A stretch of DNA of 64,000 bases from Cryobacterium sinapicolor (GTDB lineage: Bacteria > Actinomycetota > Actinomycetes > Actinomycetales > Microbacteriaceae), in the NCBI RefSeq assembly GCF_004403465.1, contig NZ_SOGQ01000013.1:68015-132014 (forward strand), in the 5' to 3' direction. A program made the position numbers and the translations under genes. Positions 34,410 to 41,758 of this stretch are shown here, in pieces (position 1 is the stretch's first letter; each line of letters starts with the position of its first letter). Under the pieces are notes generated by a model, which was given only the letters and a program-made list of their open reading frames with translations, ran no database searches and was not told the origin of the DNA.

Positions 34410-35641
34410 CGGCTGATCTCCTTCAGGTCACCCTCGGTCAGAAGCTCCGCCACCAGGTCTCGCTCGAACTCGGTCTGGCCGACCCCGTTGCGCACAAACT
34501 CGAGGAATCCGGCGACAATCTCGCGGTCGGTCTGGCGGTTGATGCGGTCTCCGTAGCTGGCGGCATCCGGGTCGGCGACGATCTCGGGGCGATGCTCCAG
34601 CGTGACGCAGTGCGGGAATCGTCTCTGCAGCCGCCGGATGCCGTCGAGAGGCCGCATCTGATCGGTCAGGACCGCCGACACCCAGTCGGGCTCGAACTCC
34701 GCGTAGGCGTCATCGGTCAGGAGCTGCTCGATCTCTCCGGTGAGCACGCTGAGTCGGCGCGGAACCGGAAGGTCGATCCATTCGATCTCGGCGGCGGGGC
34801 CGGCCTGGAGCTCGACCAGCCAGCAGCCCCGCGGCTTGCCGGCCTCCGAGAAGGAATAGTGCAGGGGTGCGCCCGAGTAGCGCACCCGGTCCGTGAGCCG
34901 GGCCCGGCCGTGGATATGGCCGAGGGCGACGTAGTCCGGTCCAGTGAAATCCGCTCCAGTGAAATCCGCTCCAGTGAAATCCGCTCCGGTGAACTCCGCT
35001 CCGGTGAACACCGATACGGGCACCAGGTCGAGGCCCCCCGCGGTGATGTCCCGCACGGCATCGGTCGCCGCGGCGGCGGGCACTCCCGCCGCGAAGCAGT
35101 GGCTGAGCACCACCGATCGCCCGCCGCGGGCGGCCAGGTCGTCGCGGATGCGCTGCATCACGAAGGTGAGCACCTGCTCGTGCGTCTTCAGCGGTTCGCC
35201 CGAAGGCCCCGTGAAAGATCCAAGGTGACGCACCAGCGCCGGCTCCAGATAGGGGATGCCGTAGAAGTGAACGGGCCCGTGCCGGTCGGGCACGGTGACC
35301 GGCTCGAGCACCTGCTCCGGCCGGGTCAGCACGTGGACGCCCGCGAGGGCCGCCCACTCCGACTGGAAACCCAGGCGGGTGGCCGAGTCGTGGTTGCCGC
35401 TGGTCATCACCACCGTCGCCCCGGCCTGGCGGATCTCCCGCAGCACCGACGCGAGCAGCGTGTAGCTCTCCGCCGACGGCATTGCCGAGTCGAAGATGTC
35501 GCCGGCGACCGCCACCACGTCGATCTGACGCTGCCGCACCACTTCCACCAGCGCATCGAGAACCTTCCGCAGGTGACCCAGGGTCGGATGCGTGTGGAAG
35601 GTGCGCCCGATGTGCCAGTCAGACGTGTGCAGGATCTTCAT
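34406..35641 (-). CDS. sbcD: Exonuclease SbcD, nuclease subunit, with pentapeptide insert
   Basis: The 411-residue phosphoesterase starts MKILHTSDWHIGRTFH. Metal motifs are DWH, GDIFDSA, GNHD, SHCF and GHIHGRA. It is the Mn2+ nuclease of SbcCD. Between VLSHCF and GHIHG an insert of about 20 residues repeats the pentapeptide FTGAD (GAEFTGADFTGADFTG), caused by a 15-bp minisatellite. Pentapeptide repeats of this kind can form a beta-helix turn. The ATG at 35641 is used because upstream residues read through the fruR operator. Both sbcD and fruR are divergent from that operator. Confidence 0.94.
   Translation of the reverse strand: MKILHTSDWHIGRTFHTHPTLGHLRKVLDALVEVVRQRQIDVVAVAGDIFDSAMPSAESYTLLASVLREIRQAGATVVMTSGNHDSATRLGFQSEWAALAGVHVLTRPEQVLEPVTVPDRHGPVHFYGIPYLEPALVRHLGSFTGPSGEPLKTHEQVLTFVMQRIRDDLAARGGRSVVLSHCFAAGVPAAAATDAVRDITAGGLDLVPVSVFTGAEFTGADFTGADFTGADFTGPDYVALGHIHGRARLTDRVRYSGAPLHYSFSEAGKPRGCWLVELQAGPAAEIEWIDLPVPRRLSVLTGEIEQLLTDDAYAEFEPDWVSAVLTDQMRPLDGIRRLQRRFPHCVTLEHRPEIVADPDAASYGDRINRQTDREIVAGFLEFVRNGVGQTEFERDLVAELLTEGDLKEISR
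34941..35015. repeat. 15-bp in-frame minisatellite in sbcD
   Basis: Five consecutive 15-bp units of CCAGTGAAATCCGCT (later units CCGGTGAACTCCGCT and CCGGTGAACACCGAT) encode FTGAD-type pentapeptides on the minus strand. The first three units are identical, which suggests recent expansion next to two older, diverged units. Confidence 0.95.
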
Positions 35642-35694
35642 GCTGAACACGCTATCGCCGACCGCTGACACCGAACCGCACCCGGCACGGCGTT

Positions 35695-35738
35695 CTGTGT
35701 TTGTCTTTGTTTTGCTTGACAAACAAAGACAAACACAG
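35695..35738. promoter_or_regulatory. Long perfect palindromic operator of fruR
   Basis: CTGTGTTTGTCTTTGTTT and AAACAAAGACAAACACAG are perfectly complementary 18-bp arms around TGCTTGAC. Each arm holds the TTTGTCTTTGT motif that DeoR-family sugar regulators bind in pairs. The right arm lies in the spacer of the fruR promoter, so binding should block transcription. It also sits 54 bases from the sbcD start. Confidence 0.8.
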
Positions 35739-35745
35739 GTAGCAT
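35716..35745 (+). promoter_or_regulatory. Promoter of the fru operon
   Basis: TTGACA (35716-35721) and TAGCAT (35740-35745) are 18 bases apart. The right operator arm (35721-35738) lies between them. The fruR start is at 35799. Confidence 0.6.
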
Positions 35746-35798
35746 TTTCGTATTCTACAAATTCGTGGTTTCGGCCACTCAGCGTCGAGGAGGTCGCC

Positions 35799-36587
35799 AT
35801 GTTCGCCGAGGAACGCCAGGCCCTGATCGTCGATCTGGTCAGCAGCTCGAACCGGGTCACGGTCAGCGATCTCGCCTCCCGGTTCGACGTCACCCCCGAA
35901 ACGGTGCGCCGCGACCTCGACAGTCTCGAGGGTTCCCGTCAGCTGCGCCGGGTGCACGGCGGCGCTGTTGCCTTCGACCGGCAGAGCATGTCCGAGCTCA
36001 GCCTCGAAGAGCGCCAGACGCAGCACCACGACGAGAAGCAGCGCATCGCGGCCGCCGCCCTCGCCATGATTCCCGCGAGCCAGACCGGGTCCGTCCTGCT
36101 GGATGCCGGCACCACCACCGAACTGCTCGCCGACCTCCTGCTCGACTGGACCCCGGCTGCCCCCGGTGACGAGCTCCTGGTCATCACCAACGCGGTGCCG
36201 ATCGCCACCAAGCTCGCCGGCAACGACGCCGTCTCGTTGTACATCCTCGGCGGACGTGTGCGTGGCCTCACCCGCGCCGTCGTGGGTCCCAGCACCATCA
36301 GCCAGCTCGATGCACTGCGGCCCGACATCGCGTTCGTCGGAGCCAACGGCGTTCACGCCGAGTTCGGTTTCAGCACTCCGGATGCCGTCGAATCCGCCGT
36401 GAAGACAGCCATCGTCCGTTCGGCCCGTCGGGTTGTGGCACTGGCCGATTCCTCCAAGCTCGACAAGGAAACCCTGATCCGCTTCGCGGCCCTGGGCGAC
36501 ATCGACGTGCTGATCACGGACGCCCTCCCATCAAATGAACTTGCCGCAGCCCTGGCCGCGGCCGACGTTGAGGTTGTGATCGCGTGA
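35799..36587 (+). CDS. fruR: DeoR family regulator of fructose utilisation
   Basis: The 262-residue protein has the DeoR helix-turn-helix RVTVSDLASRFDVTPETVRR with RRDLDSLEGSRQLRRVHGGAV, and a sugar-phosphate isomerase-like effector domain (LLDAGTTTELLADL, ITNAVPIATKLA, LADSSKL). GAGGAGG precedes ATG 35799. Its stop overlaps the fruK start (GTGA). In the family, fructose-1-phosphate or fructose-1,6-bisphosphate releases the repressor. It probably controls itself, fruK and fruA through the palindrome at 35695-35738. Confidence 0.92.
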   Translation: MFAEERQALIVDLVSSSNRVTVSDLASRFDVTPETVRRDLDSLEGSRQLRRVHGGAVAFDRQSMSELSLEERQTQHHDEKQRIAAAALAMIPASQTGSVLLDAGTTTELLADLLLDWTPAAPGDELLVITNAVPIATKLAGNDAVSLYILGGRVRGLTRAVVGPSTISQLDALRPDIAFVGANGVHAEFGFSTPDAVESAVKTAIVRSARRVVALADSSKLDKETLIRFAALGDIDVLITDALPSNELAAALAAADVEVVIA

Positions 36588-37555
36588 TCATTACGCTTAC
36601 CCCGAATCCGAGCCTGGACCGCACCATCGAGCTGGGCGCCCCATTGGCCCGCGGCGAAGTGCAGCGCGCCGGGTCGTCCCGCGAAGAGCCGGGCGGCAAG
36701 GGCGTGAACATCGTCCGGGCCCTCGAAGCCTCGGACGTCCTGAGCCTCGCCATCCTCCCCGGCGACGAGCAAGACCCCGTCCTGGTGGCCCTCCGGGCCG
36801 CGGGGGTGCCCCACCTCGGCATGCCGATCGGCGCCGCGATCCGCAGCAACATCGCGCTGACCGAGGCCGACGGCACCACCACCAAGGTGAACGTGCCCGG
36901 CCCGGTGCTGAGCGCCGCCCAGCAGACCCAGCTGATCGAACTCGTGCTGCAGAAGGCGGAGGGTGCCAGCTGGCTCGTTCTGGCCGGCTCGCTGCCGCCC
37001 GGCGTCCCCCTCGACTTCTACGCCGACATCACCCGGGAGCTTCGCAGCCGGTTCGGCGCGAACGCCCCCCGGGTGGCCGTCGACTCGTCCGGCGCGCCCC
37101 TCGCCGCAGCCGTCACTGCCGGGCCGGACCTGATCAAGCCCAACGCGGAAGAGCTGGCCGAGCTCACCGGCATCCCCGACCCGGACAGCCTCGAGGGTCA
37201 TCCGGTGCTCGTGGCCCGCGCCGCCGAGCGGCTCGTCGCCGCCGGCGTCGGTGCCGTGCTGGCCACCCTCGGTTCCAAGGGCGCCGTGCTGGTGACCAAA
37301 GACGGCGCCTGGCTTGCCCAGACGCCACCGATCGTCGCCCGCAGCACCGTCGGAGCCGGCGATTCCTCCCTGGCCGGCTACCTGCTCAGCAGCATCGCCG
37401 GCGGCTCCGCCCCGGACTCCCTGCGCCAGGCCGCAGCCCACGGGGCTGCAGCCGCTTCCCTGCCCGGATCAACCGTTCCGGCACTGCGTCAAACGAGACC
37501 GGGCGACGTCACCCTGACGTTGCTCAACACCCATCCAAAGGAGGATGTCCAGTGA
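36584..37555 (+). CDS. fruK: 1-phosphofructokinase
   Basis: The 323-residue PfkB-family kinase turns fructose 1-phosphate into fructose 1,6-bisphosphate. Visible blocks are ITLTPNPSLDRTI, EEPGGKGVNIVRAL, the anion-hole pair VLATLGSKGAVLV and the catalytic STVGAGDSSLAGYLLS with its Asp. KPNAEELAELTG is the family's ATP-adjacent block. The start is a GTG overlapping the fruR stop, and the end overlaps the fruA start (GTGA), so the three genes are tightly coupled. Confidence 0.93.
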   Translation: MIITLTPNPSLDRTIELGAPLARGEVQRAGSSREEPGGKGVNIVRALEASDVLSLAILPGDEQDPVLVALRAAGVPHLGMPIGAAIRSNIALTEADGTTTKVNVPGPVLSAAQQTQLIELVLQKAEGASWLVLAGSLPPGVPLDFYADITRELRSRFGANAPRVAVDSSGAPLAAAVTAGPDLIKPNAEELAELTGIPDPDSLEGHPVLVARAAERLVAAGVGAVLATLGSKGAVLVTKDGAWLAQTPPIVARSTVGAGDSSLAGYLLSSIAGGSAPDSLRQAAAHGAAAASLPGSTVPALRQTRPGDVTLTLLNTHPKEDVQ

Positions 37556-39561
37556 GTTCACTGATCACCCCGGAGCTTGTCGCTCTGGATATGAACCTCG
37601 GAGCCGCACCCTCGAGCGTGATCCGGCATCTTGCCGAGCTCGTCGTCGGAGCCGGCCGCGCCACCGAGATCGAGAGCCTCTACGCGGATGCCCTCGCCCG
37701 CGAGGCGAAGACGGCCACCGGCATCCCCGGTGGCCTAGCCATCCCGCATTGCCGTTCGGCAGCCGTGACGGAGCCGACGCTGGCGTTGGCCCGACTGACC
37801 TCCCCGGTCGATTTCGGCGCCGCAGATGGTCCTGCGGACCTCGTCTTCCTGATCGCCGCCCCCGAGGGCGCGGACCAGGAACATCTTAAGATCCTGGCCA
37901 AGCTGGCCCGCTCGCTGATGAAGGCACCCTTCACCGCGGCGCTGCGCGCCGCGAAGACCCAGGCCGAAATCGTCGAACTGGTCACCAGCGTCGTCTCCCC
38001 GGTGCCCGAGGCCGCGGGCGGCGTCGCCGGCGCCCACGTCGGCAGCACGCCGTCCGCAACATCCGTGGGCACCAAGCGCATCGTCGCCGTGACCGCCTGC
38101 CCGACCGGCATCGCGCACACCTACATGGCTGCCGAATCCCTCGCCGCCGCGGCCAAGGCCGCCGGCGTCGACCTGCAGGTCGAGACCCAGGGCTCGGCCG
38201 GCCTGACGATGCTCGACCCGGCCGTCATCGCCGCGGCCGACGCCGTCATCTTCGCCGTCGACGTCGACGTTCGCGGTCGCGAGCGCTTCGCCGGCAAGCC
38301 CGTCATCCAGGTGCCCGTCAAGCGCGGCATCGACGAACCGGCCAAGCTCATCCAGGATGCGCTGGCTGCGGCCCAGAACCCCAACGCCCGCCGCGTCGGC
38401 GGAACCGTCGGTGCGGCCGAAGCAGCGGAGACCAGCGAGCACTTCGGCCAGAAGGTCAAGCGCGCCCTGCTCACGGGCGTCAGCTACATGATCCCGTTCG
38501 TCGCCGGTGGAGGTCTGCTGATCGCCCTCGGTTTCCTCCTCGGAGGCTACGAGATCACCGAGGTCGCCGACACGGTCACCCTGCAGAACAGCCCGTTCAA
38601 CCTGCCGGAAGGTGGCATGCTCACCTACCTGGGAGCCGTCTTCTTCAAGATCGGTGCCCTGTCGATGGGCTTCCTGGTTCCGGCCCTGGCCGGTTACATC
38701 GCCTACGCGATCGCCGACCGCCCCGGAATCGCCCCCGGTTTCGTCGCCGGTGCCGTCGCCGGGTTCATGGGTGCCGGCTTCCTCGGCGGCATCGCCGGTG
38801 GTCTTCTGGCCGGCCTGGCAGCCGCCAGCTTCGCGAAGCTCGACGTTCCGCGCTGGCTCCGCAGCCTGATGCCCGTCGTCATCATCCCCCTGGTCGCGTC
38901 GATCGTCGCCTCGGGCCTGATGTTCCTGGTTCTCGGCGGCCCCATCGCGCTGCTGACCACCGCCCTGAACGAGTGGCTCTCCGGCATGACCGGCGCCTCC
39001 GCCATCCTGCTCGGCCTGATCCTGGGCCTCATGATGGGCTTCGACCTCGGTGGACCGGTCAACAAGGTTGCCTACGCCTTCGCCGTCGCGGGCCTCGGCA
39101 CGGCCACCCTCGCCAACCAGGCTCCGTGGGAGATCATGGCCGCGGTCATGGCCGCCGGCATGGTTCCGCCGCTCGCCATGGCTTTGGCCACGGTGCTCGA
39201 CCGCCGCCTGTTCACGGTCGCCGAGCGCGAGAACGGCAAGGCCGCCTGGCTGCTGGGTGCGTCGTTCATCTCCGAAGGCGCCATCCCGTTCGCTGCCGCG
39301 GACGTGTTCCGGGTGATCCCGGCCTCTATGGTCGGCGCCGGCGTCACGGGTGCTCTCTCGATGGCCTGGGGTGTCACGTCCAAGGCCCCGCACGGCGGAA
39401 TGTTCGTCTTCTTCGCCATCGACAGCTTCCTTCTCTTCGCCCTGGCGATCGCGATCGGTACCGTCATCTCGGCACTCCTGGTGATCACGCTGAAGCGTTA
39501 CGCTCGGAAGACACCGTTGGTCGTCGCGGACGCAACAGCGCCCGCCCTGGTCAACGCTTAA
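37552..39561 (+). CDS. fruA: Fructose PTS enzyme IIABC
   Basis: The 669-residue fused permease takes up fructose as fructose 1-phosphate. Domain IIA (1-150) has the phosphohistidine site GLAIPHCRS (His66). IIB (175-270) has the phosphocysteine ACPTGIAHTYMAA (Cys183). IIC (about 310-650) has the membrane helices, including MIPFVAGGGLLIALGFLLGG and MMGFDLGGPVNKVAYAF. All three domains are complete and in the normal order. The GTG start overlaps fruK. It is followed by a strong hairpin at 39567-39601. Confidence 0.95.
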   Translation: MSSLITPELVALDMNLGAAPSSVIRHLAELVVGAGRATEIESLYADALAREAKTATGIPGGLAIPHCRSAAVTEPTLALARLTSPVDFGAADGPADLVFLIAAPEGADQEHLKILAKLARSLMKAPFTAALRAAKTQAEIVELVTSVVSPVPEAAGGVAGAHVGSTPSATSVGTKRIVAVTACPTGIAHTYMAAESLAAAAKAAGVDLQVETQGSAGLTMLDPAVIAAADAVIFAVDVDVRGRERFAGKPVIQVPVKRGIDEPAKLIQDALAAAQNPNARRVGGTVGAAEAAETSEHFGQKVKRALLTGVSYMIPFVAGGGLLIALGFLLGGYEITEVADTVTLQNSPFNLPEGGMLTYLGAVFFKIGALSMGFLVPALAGYIAYAIADRPGIAPGFVAGAVAGFMGAGFLGGIAGGLLAGLAAASFAKLDVPRWLRSLMPVVIIPLVASIVASGLMFLVLGGPIALLTTALNEWLSGMTGASAILLGLILGLMMGFDLGGPVNKVAYAFAVAGLGTATLANQAPWEIMAAVMAAGMVPPLAMALATVLDRRLFTVAERENGKAAWLLGASFISEGAIPFAAADVFRVIPASMVGAGVTGALSMAWGVTSKAPHGGMFVFFAIDSFLLFALAIAIGTVISALLVITLKRYARKTPLVVADATAPALVNA

Positions 39562-39566
39562 CCGCA

Positions 39567-39601
39567 CGTCGGCCGCCCCGAGAGATTCGGGGCGGCCGAC
39601 G
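39567..39601 (+). terminator. Hairpin after fruA
   Basis: CGTCGGCCGCCCCGA and TCGGGGCGGCCGACG form a perfect 15-bp stem with a 5-base loop, 5 bases after the fruA stop. There is no U-run, as is common in high-GC actinobacteria. It can separate fruRKA from ptsI. Confidence 0.8.
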
Positions 39602-39614
39602 CGTAGCATCGATA

Positions 39615-39634
39615 GCGCAGTATTTCTGCTGCGC
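39615..39634. promoter_or_regulatory. Short inverted repeat upstream of ptsI
   Basis: GCGCAG and CTGCGC flank TATTTCTG, 19 bases before the ptsI start. It could be an operator or an mRNA hairpin in the leader. The surrounding AAGAATAGAGG is AT-rich and contains the ribosome site. Confidence 0.35.
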
Positions 39635-39652
39635 AAGAATAGAGGTTGTCCC

Positions 39653-41338
39653 GTGCAGAATTTCACTGGTGTAGGCGTGAGCCCCGGCCGGATCATCGGA
39701 TCCGTTCGCCAGATGCCCAAACCAATCAGCGAACCCCCGGCCGGTGAACGCCTTACAGCGGCGACAACGCCCGAAGCCGCGACGGCGGAGCTACGGACAG
39801 CCTCCAAGGTGGTGCAGACCGAGCTTCAGCGCCGGGCCGAAGCGGCCACCGGCGCCAGCAAATCGGTTCTGGAGGCCACCGCATTGATGGCCACCGACCC
39901 GATGCTGATAAAGGCCGCAGTTAAATTAATCGTCACCGGAACATCCGCCGAACGCGCGATCTGGGAGTCCGGCGCATCCGTCGCCGAGATGCTGCACAAC
40001 CTCGGCGGTTACATGGCCGAGCGGGCCACGGATGTCCTCGACGTTCGGGCCCGGATCGTCGCGGAGCTGCGCGGCGTCACCGCCCCCGGCATCCCCCAGT
40101 CCGATGAGCCCTTCGTTCTCGTGGCCGAGGACCTCGCCCCGGCCGACACCGCCACCCTCGACCCGAACAAGGTCCTCGCCCTGGTCACCAGCGGCGGCGG
40201 ACCGCAGTCGCACACCGCGATCATCGCCCGCGCCCTCGGCCTGCCGGCCGTCGTCGCCGCCGTCGGCGTCGACGCCCTCACCGACGGCACCGAGGTCTAC
40301 GTGGACGGCGCCGCCGGCACCCTCCAGGTTGACCCCGGCGACGAACAGCGCACCGCCGTCACGGCGTGGGAGCACGTCGCGGCCAGCCTGTCCGTGTTCG
40401 ACGGCACCGGCACCACCGCCGACGGCCACCTCGTTCCGCTGCTGGCCAACGTGGGCGGGGCCGCCGACGCGGTCAAGGCCGCGGCAGCCGGCGCCGAGGG
40501 CGTCGGACTGCTCCGCACCGAGTTCTGCTTCCTCGAGCGCGACACCGAGCCCACCATCGACGAGCAGGTCGTGGCCTACCGCGGCGTGTTCGACGCGTTC
40601 CCCGGCAAGAAGGTCGTCGTGCGCACGCTCGACGCCGGCGCCGACAAGCCACTGCCGTTCCTCACCGACAGCACCGAGCCCAACCCGTCGCTCGGCGTTC
40701 GCGGTTACCGCACCGACCTGACCAGCCCCGGCGTGCTCAAGCGCCAGCTCACGGCCATCGCGACCGCCGCGGCGGCCTCCACCGCCGTGGTCTGGGTGAT
40801 GGCACCGATGATCGCCACGGTCGACGAGGCCGCCGACTTCGCCGCCATGTGCCGCGTCGCCGGGCTGAAGACCCCCGGCGTCATGGTGGAGGTTCCCTCC
40901 GCGGCGCTCCGCTCGGCGAGCATCCTGACCGAAGCCGAATTCGTCAGCCTCGGCACGAACGACCTGACCCAGTACACGATGGCCGCCGACCGTCAGCTCG
41001 GCACTCTCGCCGCGCTGAACTCCCCGTGGCAGCCGGCCGTGCTGCAGCTGATCCAGCTCACCGTCGCCGGGTCCATCGCCGAGGGTCACAACAAGCCCGT
41101 CGGTGTCTGCGGTGAAGCCGCTGCCGACCCGGTTCTCGCGGTGGTTCTCGTCGGGCTGGGCGTCAACACCCTGTCCATGACGGCCCGGTCGATGTCCGCC
41201 GTGGGTGCCGTGCTGAAGTCCGTGACGCTCGAGCGGGCTCGTGAACTCGCCCAGATCGCCGTTTCGGCACGCAATTCGGACGAAGCGCGTACCCGCGTGC
41301 GCGCCGAATTGCCCATACTTGAAGAGCTGGGACTCTAG
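39653..41338 (+). CDS. ptsI: PTS enzyme I (phosphoenolpyruvate-protein phosphotransferase)
   Basis: The 561-residue enzyme passes phosphate from PEP to HPr. The active His187 is in TSGGGPQSHTAIIARALG, the PEP-binding block is VGLLRTEFCFLERD, and the catalytic Cys is in GVCGEAAADP. N-terminal residues 20-130 hold the HPr-binding helical part. Length is slightly short of the usual 570 but complete. The start is GTG 39653 with AGAGG upstream. ptsH follows after 74 bases. Confidence 0.95.
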   Translation: MQNFTGVGVSPGRIIGSVRQMPKPISEPPAGERLTAATTPEAATAELRTASKVVQTELQRRAEAATGASKSVLEATALMATDPMLIKAAVKLIVTGTSAERAIWESGASVAEMLHNLGGYMAERATDVLDVRARIVAELRGVTAPGIPQSDEPFVLVAEDLAPADTATLDPNKVLALVTSGGGPQSHTAIIARALGLPAVVAAVGVDALTDGTEVYVDGAAGTLQVDPGDEQRTAVTAWEHVAASLSVFDGTGTTADGHLVPLLANVGGAADAVKAAAAGAEGVGLLRTEFCFLERDTEPTIDEQVVAYRGVFDAFPGKKVVVRTLDAGADKPLPFLTDSTEPNPSLGVRGYRTDLTSPGVLKRQLTAIATAAAASTAVVWVMAPMIATVDEAADFAAMCRVAGLKTPGVMVEVPSAALRSASILTEAEFVSLGTNDLTQYTMAADRQLGTLAALNSPWQPAVLQLIQLTVAGSIAEGHNKPVGVCGEAAADPVLAVVLVGLGVNTLSMTARSMSAVGAVLKSVTLERARELAQIAVSARNSDEARTRVRAELPILEELGL

Positions 41339-41412
41339 CCGCTTCGGATTGACGTCGCATCGCATCATCACCGGCGAGCCACCCCGTCGCCGGGCACTAA
41401 TTAGGAGGAACC

Positions 41413-41691
41413 ATGTCCGAACGTAAAGCCACCATCGCGAGCCGTGTCGGCCTGCACGCCCGCCCCGCGTCCATCTTCGCCGCGGCCGTCGGCGAGCTGC
41501 CCCTCGAGGTCACCATCTCCCTCGAGACCGACCCGGCCGAAGACGCAATGGATGCCTCGAGCATCCTGTCGCTGATGAGCCTGGGCGCCGCCAACGGCGA
41601 CGTCGTTGTGCTGCGTGCCGAGGGCGACGGAGCCGACGCTGCTCTCGACTCCCTCGTCAAGATCCTCGAAACGGACCTCGACGCCGAGTAG
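41413..41691 (+). CDS. ptsH: PTS phosphocarrier protein HPr
   Basis: The 92-residue HPr has the phosphohistidine in SRVGLHARPAS (His15) and the second block SILSLMSLGAANGD, where Ser in the DASS stretch stands at the regulatory Ser46 position. It carries phosphate from enzyme I to FruA. TTAGGAGGAACC is a very strong ribosome site, in keeping with high expression. A hairpin with a T-tract follows. Confidence 0.95.
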   Translation: MSERKATIASRVGLHARPASIFAAAVGELPLEVTISLETDPAEDAMDASSILSLMSLGAANGDVVVLRAEGDGADAALDSLVKILETDLDAE

Positions 41692-41703
41692 CGACACCGA
41701 CCG

Positions 41704-41751
41704 AAGGCACCCTCAGTCCGCGTGGAACACACCGGAGTGGGGGTGCCTTTT
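41704..41751. terminator. Terminator between ptsH and the opposite helicase gene
   Basis: AAGGCACCC (41704-41712) pairs with GGGTGCCTT (41741-41749), followed by TTC. The loop is 28 bases and may fold further. It lies 13 bases after the ptsH stop and 8 bases before the end of the minus-strand gene. Confidence 0.7.
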
Positions 41752-41758
41752 CGCGTAC

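Noticed and set aside
34941-35015. CRISPR array
   Set aside because: This and the other repeats are contiguous minisatellites without spacers, most of them in coding frames. No cas gene is present.
37735-39807. 690-residue minus-strand frame opposite fruA
   Set aside because: Low-complexity Asp/Gly/Arg text with no domain; it is the complement of a well-supported PTS gene.
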